Shown piece by piece: positions 1 to 7,049 of a stretch of 13,362 bases of DNA. A program made the translations under genes and the position numbers. The DNA is from Mycobacterium sp. (GTDB lineage Bacteria; Actinomycetota; Actinomycetes; Mycobacteriales; Mycobacteriaceae). Each line of letters opens with the position of its first letter. The first letter of the stretch is position 1. The DNA is taken from the NCBI GenBank assembly GCA_023264755.1, contig JAHFVB010000045.1, forward strand, positions 1,672 to 15,033. Direction: 5' to 3'. The notes beneath the pieces were generated by a model. The model made no database searches. It was not told the DNA's origin and saw nothing but the letters and a program-made list of their open reading frames with translations.

Positions 1-834
1 GGGGCCGCCGACGCGCGCCGCGTCGGAACCGACGCAATGTCACCGACGTTCGAGCAACTCTTGCCGATCGCCTTTCCAAGGGCCGAGCTCGTCGACGGAG
101 AGCTCGCCATGCGCAGCGCCCGGCGGATCAAGACACCCGAAGAGGTGACGGCGCTTCGCGCGGCGACCCGGGTCGCCGAAGGCGGTCTTGCCGCAGCGCT
201 TTCGAACCTGGCCCCAGGTAGCACCGAGCAGTCCTTGACCGGCCTGATGCTGGAGGCAATGGCCGCCGGTGGGGTGAGCACGTCGGCCACCCAGGACGGG
301 GCCTGGGTGACCTCACGCGAGCATCCCTGGCGGCAAGGCCCAAGGGATCGCCGGATTGCGCCCGGTGACCTGGTGGCCTTCGCGTCCGGCGCACTTGCGG
401 ACGGCTACGTCGGCGAGGTGGGCCGCACCGTACCCGTAGGGGACATCGCCGGGGTGGACGAACTGTTCGACCGCTCGACTGCGCTGTGGGACAAGCTGAT
501 TGCCGCCTGTCGGCCTGGCGCCGCCGCCAGCGAGCTGCTCGCGGCGTACTCCGCAGCCGGCGAGCCGCTGCCTGCCACGCCGGTGGCCCACGGCCTTGGC
601 TTGGGCTTCGACACTCCGGTGGTGTCTCCCGACCTGCCGCAGACCTCTGCCGAGGAACGGCTAGACCCCGGCATGGTGCTGGCCGTCACCGGATACGTAT
701 GGGAGCAGGGCGTCGGCGCGGTCTACCAACGTGACGCCGTGCTGATCACCGAGGACGCGGCCGAGGTGCTGACCACGACGCGTTGGCCCGAAGAACACGT
801 GCACGCTCACCACGCGCCCGCCGGGTTGGGCTGA
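1..834 (+). CDS. M24 / creatinase-fold protein, 5' partial, metal ligands degenerate
   Basis: The reading frame is open to base 1, and the residues before the ATG at 37 look like the end of an M24 N-terminal domain, so the true start lies outside the window. The C-terminal pita-bread domain is complete and ends at the stop at 832-834. M24 enzymes (Xaa-Pro peptidases, methionine aminopeptidase, creatinase) usually bind two metals through Asp, Asp, His, Glu, Glu. Aligned by eye, these positions read Ala (codon 382), Glu (415), His (589), Thr (688) and Arg (730); the two Asp positions keep the expected 11-residue spacing. Only the His remains, so metallopeptidase activity is unlikely and a creatinase-like metal-free hydrolase or a non-enzymatic role fits better. 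A His at 322-324 could match the creatinase catalytic His. The crotonase gene begins 10 nt downstream, implying co-transcription. Fold assignment is good; function is unknown. Confidence 0.85.
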   Translation, partial: GAADARRVGTDAMSPTFEQLLPIAFPRAELVDGELAMRSARRIKTPEEVTALRAATRVAEGGLAAALSNLAPGSTEQSLTGLMLEAMAAGGVSTSATQDGAWVTSREHPWRQGPRDRRIAPGDLVAFASGALADGYVGEVGRTVPVGDIAGVDELFDRSTALWDKLIAACRPGAAASELLAAYSAAGEPLPATPVAHGLGLGFDTPVVSPDLPQTSAEERLDPGMVLAVTGYVWEQGVGAVYQRDAVLITEDAAEVLTTTRWPEEHVHAHHAPAGLG

Positions 835-844
835 AGGGGAACCG

Positions 845-1801
845 ATGTCGGGCAAGAAGCGGCCATCGGCCGAGGACATCATCTGCTACGAGAAGGACGC
901 GAAGACGAAGATCGCGACGATCACGTTCAACCGTCCCGAGTTCCTCAATGCGCCGACCTCGGATGCGCGGTTGCGCTACGCCGACGTGGTGAGGGCCGCC
1001 TCCGTCGACAACGACGTCAAGGTCGTCGTCATCCGGGGCGTTGGCGAGAATCTCGGCAGTGGTGCGGATCTGCCGGAATTCATGGAGGGCGTCGACGAGC
1101 CGGAGAAGCGGCTGCGCGAGCTGAAGGTCGAGGGGATGGAAGTCACCTATCCGCCCAAGGGCACTTTTCGCAACGGCGCCACGATCAGTGGCTGGTACGC
1201 CAACGTGCAGGCGGGCAACCGTCCTCTGCAGGAGCTCAAGAAGATCAGCATCGTCGAGGCCAAGGGCTACTGCTACGGGTGGCACTTCTACCAGTGCGCG
1301 GACGCCGATCTGGTGATCTCCTCCGACGACGCGCTATTCGGCCACCCGTCCTTCCGGTACTACGGGTGGGGCCCGCGCATGTGGACCTGGGTTCAGATGA
1401 TGGGGCTGCGCAAGTTCCAGGAGATGGTGTTCACCGGACGGCCGTTCACCGCCGAGGACATGGACAAGTGCAACTTCCTCAACAAGGTGGTGCCGCGGGA
1501 CCAGTTGGAGGCCGAGACGCAGAAATATGCGCTCGCTTGCGCCCGCAATCGCCCGGTCGACACGGTGTTCATGCAGAAGATGTTCTTCGAGATCTACAAA
1601 CAACATCAGGGCGAGTACATGGGCAGCCTGCTGAGCGCGTTCTTCGAGTCCATGGGCAGCGGCGTCGCCGCGGACAGCGCCGATGACCTGGACATGAACG
1701 AGTCCATCGACAGTGGGCTGGCCGCCGCGGTCAATGCCAACGACGACAAGTTCCCGCCCGAGTTCCGGCTCAGCAAGAAGAACCGCAAGAAGTCGAAGTA
1801 G
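845..1801 (+). CDS. Crotonase / enoyl-CoA hydratase family protein, divergent active site
   Basis: A 318-aa crotonase-superfamily protein that should bind an acyl-CoA. The first oxyanion-hole segment is GSGADL (71-76) and the second is around GYCYGW (141-146). The C-terminal helical region, with FTGRPFTAEDM (196-206) and NKVVP (213-217), is typical of the family. A stretch at about 96-125, rich in Tyr, Trp and Asn, is the usual variable loop. At the positions of the two catalytic Glu residues of rat hydratase (Glu144 and Glu164), the protein appears to have Tyr149 and Ser169, so simple hydration of an enoyl-CoA is doubtful. Isomerase, hydrolase or C-C lyase chemistry is possible within the superfamily. 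The C-terminus is a Lys-rich tail from about residue 309. The ATG at 845 has a GAAGGGG ribosome site 10 nt after the preceding stop, and the CoA-transferase gene starts 9 nt downstream. Confidence 0.9.
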   Translation: MSGKKRPSAEDIICYEKDAKTKIATITFNRPEFLNAPTSDARLRYADVVRAASVDNDVKVVVIRGVGENLGSGADLPEFMEGVDEPEKRLRELKVEGMEVTYPPKGTFRNGATISGWYANVQAGNRPLQELKKISIVEAKGYCYGWHFYQCADADLVISSDDALFGHPSFRYYGWGPRMWTWVQMMGLRKFQEMVFTGRPFTAEDMDKCNFLNKVVPRDQLEAETQKYALACARNRPVDTVFMQKMFFEIYKQHQGEYMGSLLSAFFESMGSGVAADSADDLDMNESIDSGLAAAVNANDDKFPPEFRLSKKNRKKSK

Positions 1802-1810
1802 GTCCGCCGC

Positions 1811-4216
1811 ATGTCGTCGCCACTAAGTGGCTACACGGTCGTCGACCTGTCCAGCGGAATCGCCGGGGCTTACGCCGCCAAGATACTGGCCGACGGCGGC
1901 GCCGACATCGTCAAAGTCGAAGCACCCGAGGGCGATCCGTTGCGTCGGTGGTCGGCCTCCGGGGCGACCCTCGAGCCGGGCCAGGACGGTGCGCTCTTCA
2001 GCTTCCTGGCGTGCTCGACACGCAGTGTCGTCGCCGATGCAGCCGACCCGGCCGACGTCGAACTGCTCGAGGGGCTACTCGCCGGCGCCGACGCGGTCGT
2101 CTGGTCGCCTGGTACGCCGCTCGCCGCCGTCGAGGCGCTGGCGCCGCAGCGGCTCCACGCCAAGTACCCCCACCTCGTCGTCACGGCGATCACCCCGTTC
2201 GGGCTCGACGGTCCGTGGCGGGATCGACCCGCGACGGAGTTCACCCTGCAGGCCTGGTCCGGCGGAGCCATCGGGATCGGACGAGGCACCCAGGACCGCG
2301 CGCCGATCCACGTGGGCGGCCAGGTAGGGGAGTGGATCTCCGGCGCCGGCGCGGCCGCGATGACTCTGGCGTTTCGGTGCCGCGCGCTCCGAGACGGGCA
2401 CGGTGAACTCATCGACCTGTCGATGCTGGAGGCGCAGATTCTCGGGCTCACCTACTACCCCGTCACGTATTTCGAAATGCTCGGTCGGCCGTGGCGTACC
2501 GAGCGCAGACCGACGGTGCCCGGGGTGGCGCAGGCGGCCGACGGATTGGTCGCACTCGGTTGCGGCACCGCGCAGCAGTGGCACGACCTGTGTGCCATGT
2601 CGGGCCACGACGAATGGATCGACGAGGGCACCGCGCTCACCATCACCGAACAGGCCAACCTGCACGCCGAGGAACTCTACGAGTGGCTGCGCGATCAGCG
2701 GGTGGACGACGTGCGCGAGCTCGCTTCGGCGTTCCGGATCCCGAATTCGCCTGTGGCCAATGGTGAGAACGTGACGACCATGGATCACTTCGTCGAACGC
2801 GGTGCGTTCGTCCGCAATCCGCGCGACGGCTTCACCCAACCCAACCATCCCTACCGGCTTGGTGGCGTCGCACTGCGCACCTTCGAAGCGGCGCCGCGGC
2901 TGGGTGAGCACACCGAATCGGTTCGCGCCGCGGTGCCGCCGCCGCGGCCCCGGCCCACTGGACAGCCGGACCGTGATCGGTTGCCGTTCAGCGGCCTTCG
3001 GGTGCTCGACATGACGACGTTCTGGGCGGGTCCGTCGTGCACCCACACGCTCGCGATGTTGGGCGCCGAATTGATCCATCTCGAATCGACAGCTCGTCCC
3101 GACGGCACCAGGTTGATCGCCGGCATCCCCGCCACGGTCGAGCAGTGGTGGGAGCGCTCGCCGATCTTCTCGGCGCTCAACACCAACAAGAAGAGCGTCA
3201 CCCTGGACTTCCAGACCGAGCGCGGTCGGGAGCTGCTGCGTCGGCTGATCGCGACCTGTGACGTCGTCGTCGAGAACTTCACCCCCCGGGTCATCGAACA
3301 ACTCGGCCTCGACTTCGAGACGCTGCGTTCGTTGCGCGAGGACATCGTCATGGTGCGCATGCCGGGCTTCGGACTCGACGGTCCGTGGCGGGACAATCCC
3401 GCGTTCGCCTACATCATCGAGGACGCCTCCGGATTGAGTTGGCTGACAGGCTATCCCGACCAAGACCCGTACGAGCCCTATTCGGTCGGCGATCCCAACG
3501 CCGGCGTGCACGCGCTCAATGCACTGTTGTTGGCCTTGGAACATCGGCGGCAGACCGGCCGTGGAGTGCTCGTCGAGGCCGCCATGGTGGATGCCGCACT
3601 CAACATCGCCGCCGAGCAAGTGATCGAGCACTCCGCCTACGGGACACTGCTGCAGCGCAACGGCAATCGCGGGCCGGGCGCTGCGCCGCAGAACATCTAC
3701 CGGTGCGAGGGCCTCGACGAGTTCGGCAGGGCCGACTGTTGGGTGGCGATCGCAGTCGAGCACGACCGGCAGTGGGCGGCGCTGCGCGAAGCGCTCGGCG
3801 AGCCCGGCTGGGCGCAGGATCCGCGATTGAGCACCGAGGCTGGACGCCGGGCCGCGCACGACCTGGTCGACGAACGGCTGGCGGAGTGGTGTGCCGCTCG
3901 GACCGGCCATGAGATCATCGAGTTGTTATGGGCCGCAGGTGTTCCCGTAGCCAAGGTGATGCAACCACACCGCCAGGGCGAACTGGCCCAGGTGCAGGCG
4001 CGGGGCTTCTTCGAACTCGTCGGACATCCGGTGAACGCTGCCGCCCCGCACAGCACGCTCCCGATCCGATTGGCCTCCGGCCCGGATTCGTTCCACCGGT
4101 GCCCCGCGCCCCTGCTGGGCGAGCACAACTGCGAAGTGCTGAGTGCCCTAGGCGTCAGCGAGGCCGAACTAGCCGCGCTGGAGCACGACGGCGTCATCGG
4201 AACGGTGCCCCGCTAA
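1811..4216 (+). CDS. Tandem-domain CaiB/BaiF (family III) CoA transferase
   Basis: An 801-aa protein, about twice the usual ~400 aa of a family III CoA transferase, made of two consecutive CaiB/BaiF domains (about 5-375 and 395-790). Each domain starts with the typical strand (LSGYTVVDLSSG and FSGLRVLDMTTF) and contains a GLDGPWRD motif; that motif's DNA is identical over 20 nt in the two halves (2204-2223 and 3374-3393). Family III enzymes move CoA between carboxylic acids through an aspartyl-CoA thioester. The C-terminal half has the expected nucleophile, Asp561, in VGDPNAG. In the N-terminal half the same position is Glu174, in VGEWISG. The CoA donor and acceptor acids are unknown. Being third in this operon, after the crotonase, it probably activates the pathway acid or recycles CoA. 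It ends just before a strong hairpin terminator. Confidence 0.93.
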   Translation: MSSPLSGYTVVDLSSGIAGAYAAKILADGGADIVKVEAPEGDPLRRWSASGATLEPGQDGALFSFLACSTRSVVADAADPADVELLEGLLAGADAVVWSPGTPLAAVEALAPQRLHAKYPHLVVTAITPFGLDGPWRDRPATEFTLQAWSGGAIGIGRGTQDRAPIHVGGQVGEWISGAGAAAMTLAFRCRALRDGHGELIDLSMLEAQILGLTYYPVTYFEMLGRPWRTERRPTVPGVAQAADGLVALGCGTAQQWHDLCAMSGHDEWIDEGTALTITEQANLHAEELYEWLRDQRVDDVRELASAFRIPNSPVANGENVTTMDHFVERGAFVRNPRDGFTQPNHPYRLGGVALRTFEAAPRLGEHTESVRAAVPPPRPRPTGQPDRDRLPFSGLRVLDMTTFWAGPSCTHTLAMLGAELIHLESTARPDGTRLIAGIPATVEQWWERSPIFSALNTNKKSVTLDFQTERGRELLRRLIATCDVVVENFTPRVIEQLGLDFETLRSLREDIVMVRMPGFGLDGPWRDNPAFAYIIEDASGLSWLTGYPDQDPYEPYSVGDPNAGVHALNALLLALEHRRQTGRGVLVEAAMVDAALNIAAEQVIEHSAYGTLLQRNGNRGPGAAPQNIYRCEGLDEFGRADCWVAIAVEHDRQWAALREALGEPGWAQDPRLSTEAGRRAAHDLVDERLAEWCAARTGHEIIELLWAAGVPVAKVMQPHRQGELAQVQARGFFELVGHPVNAAAPHSTLPIRLASGPDSFHRCPAPLLGEHNCEVLSALGVSEAELAALEHDGVIGTVPR

Positions 4217-4217
4217 C

Positions 4218-4269
4218 GCGATTCGGCGCGCCAACGCTCGTTCGGCGAGCATTGGCGCGCGCGAATCGC
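4218..4269. terminator. Bidirectional hairpin terminator between convergent genes
   Basis: The arms 4218-4240 and 4246-4269 are complementary over 23-24 nt, with one bulged base and one mismatch (G-U capable on one strand), around a 5-nt loop TTCGG. The hairpin lies directly after the CoA-transferase stop (4214-4216). Its right arm reaches the first base of the complemented SDR stop codon (4269-4271). No T-run follows, as is common in mycobacterial terminators. It should stop transcription from both sides. Confidence 0.85.
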
Positions 4270-5105
4270 TACTTCAGGCAGCTGCCGCCGTCGACGGGCA
4301 GCGTGACCCCGGTGATGAACCGGGCCTCGTCGGAGGCCAGGAACAACACGGCGTTGGCGATGTCCTCGGGCTCGACCCAGCCGATGGGCAGCGTGTGCAT
4401 GAGCTGACCGATGACCAACATGTCGTCCGGGCCCGGGTTCTCCAAGTCGGGCCGGAAGAGCTTCATCGTGGGCTCGTTCATGAACAGCGGAGTGTTCACG
4501 TTGGTGGGGTGCACCGAGTTGACCCGGATGTTCTGGGCGCCGAGCTCGACGGCGAACGTGCGCATGAGCCCGACCACACCGTGTTTGGCGGCGACGTAGT
4601 GACCGGTGTGTGGGTAGGCCTTGAGCCCACCGACGGAACTGGTGAGGATGATGGAGCCGCCGCGCCCGCCCGCGAGGATGTGCGGGACGCCCGCCTTCAC
4701 GGTCTTCCATACGCCGGAGAGGTTGACGGCGATCATGTCGTCCCAGTCGCCTTCGCTGGTCTTGTCCAGCGTCTGCCCGCCGTTGCCGATGCCTGCGTTC
4801 GCCACGATGATGTCGAGCCGGCCAAGCTGATCGACCCCGGTGTCGACGGCCTGCTTGAGTGCGTCGTAGTCCCGCACGTCGACCTCGGCGGTGTAGATCT
4901 GGCGATTGAAGCCCTTGACCAGATCGGCCGTTTCGGCGAGCTCCTCCGGTGTCGACAGGGGGATCTGCACGCTGTCGATCTGCTTGCAGATGTCGACGGC
5001 GATGATGTCGGCGCCCTCCTGGGCCAGCCGGACGGCATGGGCCCGACCCTGACCCCGCGCTGCCCCCGTGACGAATGCGACCTTGCCTTCTACCCGCCCT
5101 GCCAT
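4269..5105 (-). CDS. Mycofactocin-type SDR family oxidoreductase (NAD-dependent)
   Basis: A 278-aa classical short-chain dehydrogenase that oxidises an alcohol or reduces a ketone. Visible elements are the TGAARGQG nucleotide loop (13-20), Asp38 at the end of the second strand (favouring NAD over NADP), NAG (103-105), Asn128, Ser156/157, and the catalytic Tyr170 and Lys174 (YVAAK). The ICKQIDS segment and the roughly 35-residue insert between strand 2 and VDVRD (41-75) are hallmarks of the mycofactocin-coupled SDR group, in which the NAD is held tightly and is re-oxidised by the peptide cofactor mycofactocin. That coupling is inferred from sequence resemblance. The ATG at 5105 is preceded by GAGGG four nt upstream. 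It has a separate promoter and is convergent with the CoA-transferase operon. The substrate is unknown. Confidence 0.92.
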   Translation of the reverse strand: MAGRVEGKVAFVTGAARGQGRAHAVRLAQEGADIIAVDICKQIDSVQIPLSTPEELAETADLVKGFNRQIYTAEVDVRDYDALKQAVDTGVDQLGRLDIIVANAGIGNGGQTLDKTSEGDWDDMIAVNLSGVWKTVKAGVPHILAGGRGGSIILTSSVGGLKAYPHTGHYVAAKHGVVGLMRTFAVELGAQNIRVNSVHPTNVNTPLFMNEPTMKLFRPDLENPGPDDMLVIGQLMHTLPIGWVEPEDIANAVLFLASDEARFITGVTLPVDGGSCLK

Positions 5106-5128
5106 GTGACCCTCGGTTCCTTGTCGAC

Positions 5129-5158
5129 AAGCTTGCTGTGCAGTTGCTCAGCAAGCTT
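5129..5158. promoter_or_regulatory. Perfect 10-bp inverted repeat, probable operator of the SDR gene
   Basis: The left arm AAGCTTGCTG (5129-5138) and right arm CAGCAAGCTT (5149-5158) are exact reverse complements separated by 10 nt. A second, nested palindrome TTGCT-C-AGCAA lies at 5144-5154. The right arm covers the proposed -10 element of the SDR gene, so a bound protein would block transcription. The motif differs from the GAGAAT palindrome at the TetR gene, which points to another regulator. Confidence 0.6.
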
Positions 5159-5181
5159 ACATTCTGGCCCAATTGTGTCAA
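5154..5181 (-). promoter_or_regulatory. Predicted promoter of the SDR gene
   Basis: On the minus strand a consensus TTGACA (-35, 5176-5181) is followed after 16 bp by TAAGCT (-10, 5154-5159), which fits the mycobacterial TANNNT pattern. The transcript would begin about 45 nt before the ATG at 5105. The -10 overlaps the right arm of the inverted repeat at 5129-5158. Confidence 0.55.
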
Positions 5182-5374
5182 TGAAGTGGCGGGGCCGGGC
5201 CATTTGTACCGGCTGCTTAGAAACGGCTGGTCAACCCACGCGGAGAACCACGGCTCGGGAGGCCCGCACGGCTGAATCGACTCGGCGGCCCGTTGCCGAA
5301 CGCCCGGTGCTGGCCTCGCCCACGGCGGCATCCGCGCTCCGCGGGCAGGGGGAACGTTCTAGCGCCGGGAGAAG
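5182..5374. other. Non-coding stretch between the TetR and SDR genes
   Basis: This region follows the stop of the TetR gene and precedes the SDR promoter. Open frames crossing it look like shadows of flanking genes and have no family signature. The only structure noted is a short GC-rich hairpin (CCGCG-CTC-CGCGG, 5332-5344), which could be a weak terminator for the TetR transcript. Confidence 0.35.
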
Positions 5375-6103
5375 CTAGTTCTCGGGCCGCTCGGCGGCGA
5401 ATCCGTGGGCGCAGAAGTCCCAGACCTCTTGGGCCGAGATCGGTTTGACGGAGCTGTCGTCCGAGCCACTGGACTGTGCGACGAACATGACCGTTTGCAT
5501 CGTCATCGCCGCAATGCGCCGCGGGTTGAGGCCAGGGCGTAGCACGCCTGCCTTGGCTGCGTCCTCCATCAAGTCGGTGAGCAGCGCCACCAGCGGTGCG
5601 TGCGCGATCTTGACCTCGGACGGATGTGAGACCAGCAGCCGGGGCGCGAAATCCGTGAAGAGGGGCCGCTTCGCGATCGGATCGGGACGCGACGACTCGA
5701 AGAGCAGCTCGATGGCGACCTTCAGCGCTTCGAGCGGATCGGACTGACCGGCCGTCGCCGCCCGGATCTGGTCGGCGGACCGGCTGAGCGCATCTTCGAA
5801 CAGCGCCAGCAATAGCTCGTGCTTGCCGTCGAATTGCAGATAGAAGCTGCGCAAGGACTGACGGGAGCGATCGACGACCTCTTGCACGGTGAAGTCGGTA
5901 CTACCCTTTTCGATGATGATCTCCTGGGCGGCGTCGAGGAAGCGCTCCACCCGCTGAGCGGCGCGCAGTTTCGCTGTCTTGATGGAGCGTTCGACCGCGC
6001 GCTGCTTCCACGCCGGCTCTTCGCTCGGGCCGGTCGCCGTCATCTCGGCGGCAGGATGATCAGGGAGAACATGCATGAACTGTACCGGAGGTCGCTTGGC
6101 CAT
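5375..6103 (-). CDS. TetR/AcrR-family transcriptional regulator
   Basis: A 242-aa regulator. After an N-terminal extension of about 45 residues comes a TetR DNA-binding domain: helix 1 around RVERFLDAAQEIIIEKG (51-67), and the helix-turn-helix from FTVQEVVDRS through RSFYLQFDGK (71-94). The C-terminal part (about 100-242) is helical and variable, as expected for a ligand-binding and dimerisation domain. It is the only regulator gene in the window. The ATG at 6103 has an AGGA ribosome site seven nt upstream; Met10 and Met21 are alternative starts. The gene's upstream region contains a 17-bp palindrome (6159-6175) that recurs at the promoter of the seven-gene operon, so autoregulation and control of that operon are inferred. 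The ligand may be a CoA ester or the substrate of the pathway, but nothing in the sequence identifies it. Confidence 0.93.
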   Translation of the reverse strand: MAKRPPVQFMHVLPDHPAAEMTATGPSEEPAWKQRAVERSIKTAKLRAAQRVERFLDAAQEIIIEKGSTDFTVQEVVDRSRQSLRSFYLQFDGKHELLLALFEDALSRSADQIRAATAGQSDPLEALKVAIELLFESSRPDPIAKRPLFTDFAPRLLVSHPSEVKIAHAPLVALLTDLMEDAAKAGVLRPGLNPRRIAAMTMQTVMFVAQSSGSDDSSVKPISAQEVWDFCAHGFAAERPEN

Positions 6104-6158
6104 CGTGGTCCTAGACCCCCTTGCGGCCAGCGTGTCCGAGATTGTAACTTCCTCATCG

Positions 6159-6175
6159 TGAGAATAGTATTCTCA
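6159..6175. promoter_or_regulatory. GAGAAT-type palindrome, proposed TetR operator at its own promoter
   Basis: TGAGAATA-G-TATTCTCA is a perfect 8+1+8 palindrome centred on base 6167, about 64 nt upstream of the TetR start. On the minus strand its centre reads TACTAT (6164-6169), a plausible -10, with a TTGCAA about 15 bp upstream as a possible -35. A second -10-like hexamer, TACAAT, lies at 6141-6146. In either case the palindrome sits inside the promoter, as expected for autorepression. A copy matching at 14 of 17 positions lies at 12077-12093. Confidence 0.75.
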
Positions 6176-6231
6176 TTCCTGGCTTTGCAACAGCCTTCCC
6201 TGGAAAGTCCGCGTTCCCGCGCCGACCTGGG

Positions 6232-7047
6232 TTAGAGCTGGGCAATGCGGGGGGCGGACCCATTGGCGCGCAACGCCCTTCCAGCAGCTCGGGTGAGATC
6301 GCGAGAGCCGCCGAGCAGTCCGTCGAGGATGAGCACCCGTTTGAAATGACGATGGAAGTCGTGTTCGGCCGTGAACCCGAGGCCTCCCAATACCTGTTGG
6401 CAGTGCTTGGCCGCGGTCAGCGCAGCCTGACCGGCGGCGGCCTTGGCCAGCAGTGCGCCGAGTTCGTCGCCGGCACACGCCAGGGTGGCCTCGGCGCCCT
6501 CGATGGCGACGAGGGTTTCGGCCAGCCGGTGCCTGACCGCCTGGAAGGACGCGATCGGGCGGCCGAACTGGGTACGGTCCAGCGCGTGTCGGCGGGCGAG
6601 TTCGAGCATGGCCCTCGAGCTGCCGACGAGCCACCACCCCAGCGCGGCGCGACCGGCGACGAGCGGAATGCCGCTGCCGGCCTCGACTCGGTGTATCGGC
6701 AGTTCGGGATCGATGGTCGTGCTGGATTGGCGGCCCGCTTCGTGACGTCGTTCCCACACGACCCAGTTGCCGCCCCGGTACGGCAGCGGCACCGTGCCGC
6801 CCGGCGGGCGACCAAGCGCCTGCAACACGACGTCGTTGAGCACCGGCGCGTGCGACCCCGTCTCGCCCAACAGCCGGAACACCAACGGAACTGCCACCTT
6901 GGGCATTTCGTCGAGCATGTCGTGCCAGCCGAGCTCGACGAGCGCGGACTCCAGTGCGGCGCCAGAGGACGACGTCATGGTCTTGCACAAGGCGTCCTCA
7001 AGCAGGCCGAGCGTCTCGGCATCGGGTTCGTCCGGAGCGTCCGCCAC
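6232..7047 (-). CDS. Acyl-CoA dehydrogenase small subunit (FadE-like, C-terminal half only)
   Basis: A 271-aa acyl-CoA dehydrogenase homologue, much shorter than the usual 380-400 aa. It lacks a recognisable N-terminal SEPGSGSD-type region. The C-terminal part is clear: RTQFGRPIASFQAVRHRLAE (158-177), and GGLGFTAEHDFHRHFKR (221-237), a form common in actinobacterial partner subunits. The chosen start is GTG at 7047, because AAGGAG (7053-7058 on the plus strand) lies five nt upstream. A GTG at 7053 would leave no room for a ribosome site, and the longer open frame beyond it overlaps the large-subunit gene. Only 2 nt separate it from that gene. It probably forms a heterotetramer with the large subunit, as the paired FadE proteins of mycobacterial steroid side-chain degradation do. 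It is the last gene of the seven-gene operon. Confidence 0.88.
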   Translation of the reverse strand: MADAPDEPDAETLGLLEDALCKTMTSSSGAALESALVELGWHDMLDEMPKVAVPLVFRLLGETGSHAPVLNDVVLQALGRPPGGTVPLPYRGGNWVVWERRHEAGRQSSTTIDPELPIHRVEAGSGIPLVAGRAALGWWLVGSSRAMLELARRHALDRTQFGRPIASFQAVRHRLAETLVAIEGAEATLACAGDELGALLAKAAAGQAALTAAKHCQQVLGGLGFTAEHDFHRHFKRVLILDGLLGGSRDLTRAAGRALRANGSAPRIAQL

Positions 7048-7049
7048 GG

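Noticed and set aside
2075..3910. 611-aa open frame on the minus strand opposite the CoA transferase
   Set aside because: It is Arg/His/Pro-rich, has no family signature and lies fully inside a well-supported gene; high GC creates such long shadow frames.
4213..5378. Long open frames on both strands around the SDR gene (minus 4213-5331, plus 4395-5378)
   Set aside because: Both overlap the SDR gene, which has full catalytic motifs; neither resembles a protein family.
6159..6175. Fur/IdeR-type metal box
   Set aside because: The palindrome is AT-rich but does not match the IdeR (TTAGGTTAGGCTAACCTAA-like) consensus, and no iron-uptake genes are near; a local TetR site is simpler.
5106..6231. 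KstR/KstR2 steroid-regulator operators
   Set aside because: Neither palindrome fits the TnnAACnnGTTnnA or AnCAAGnnCTTGnT patterns well enough to assign a steroid regulon.
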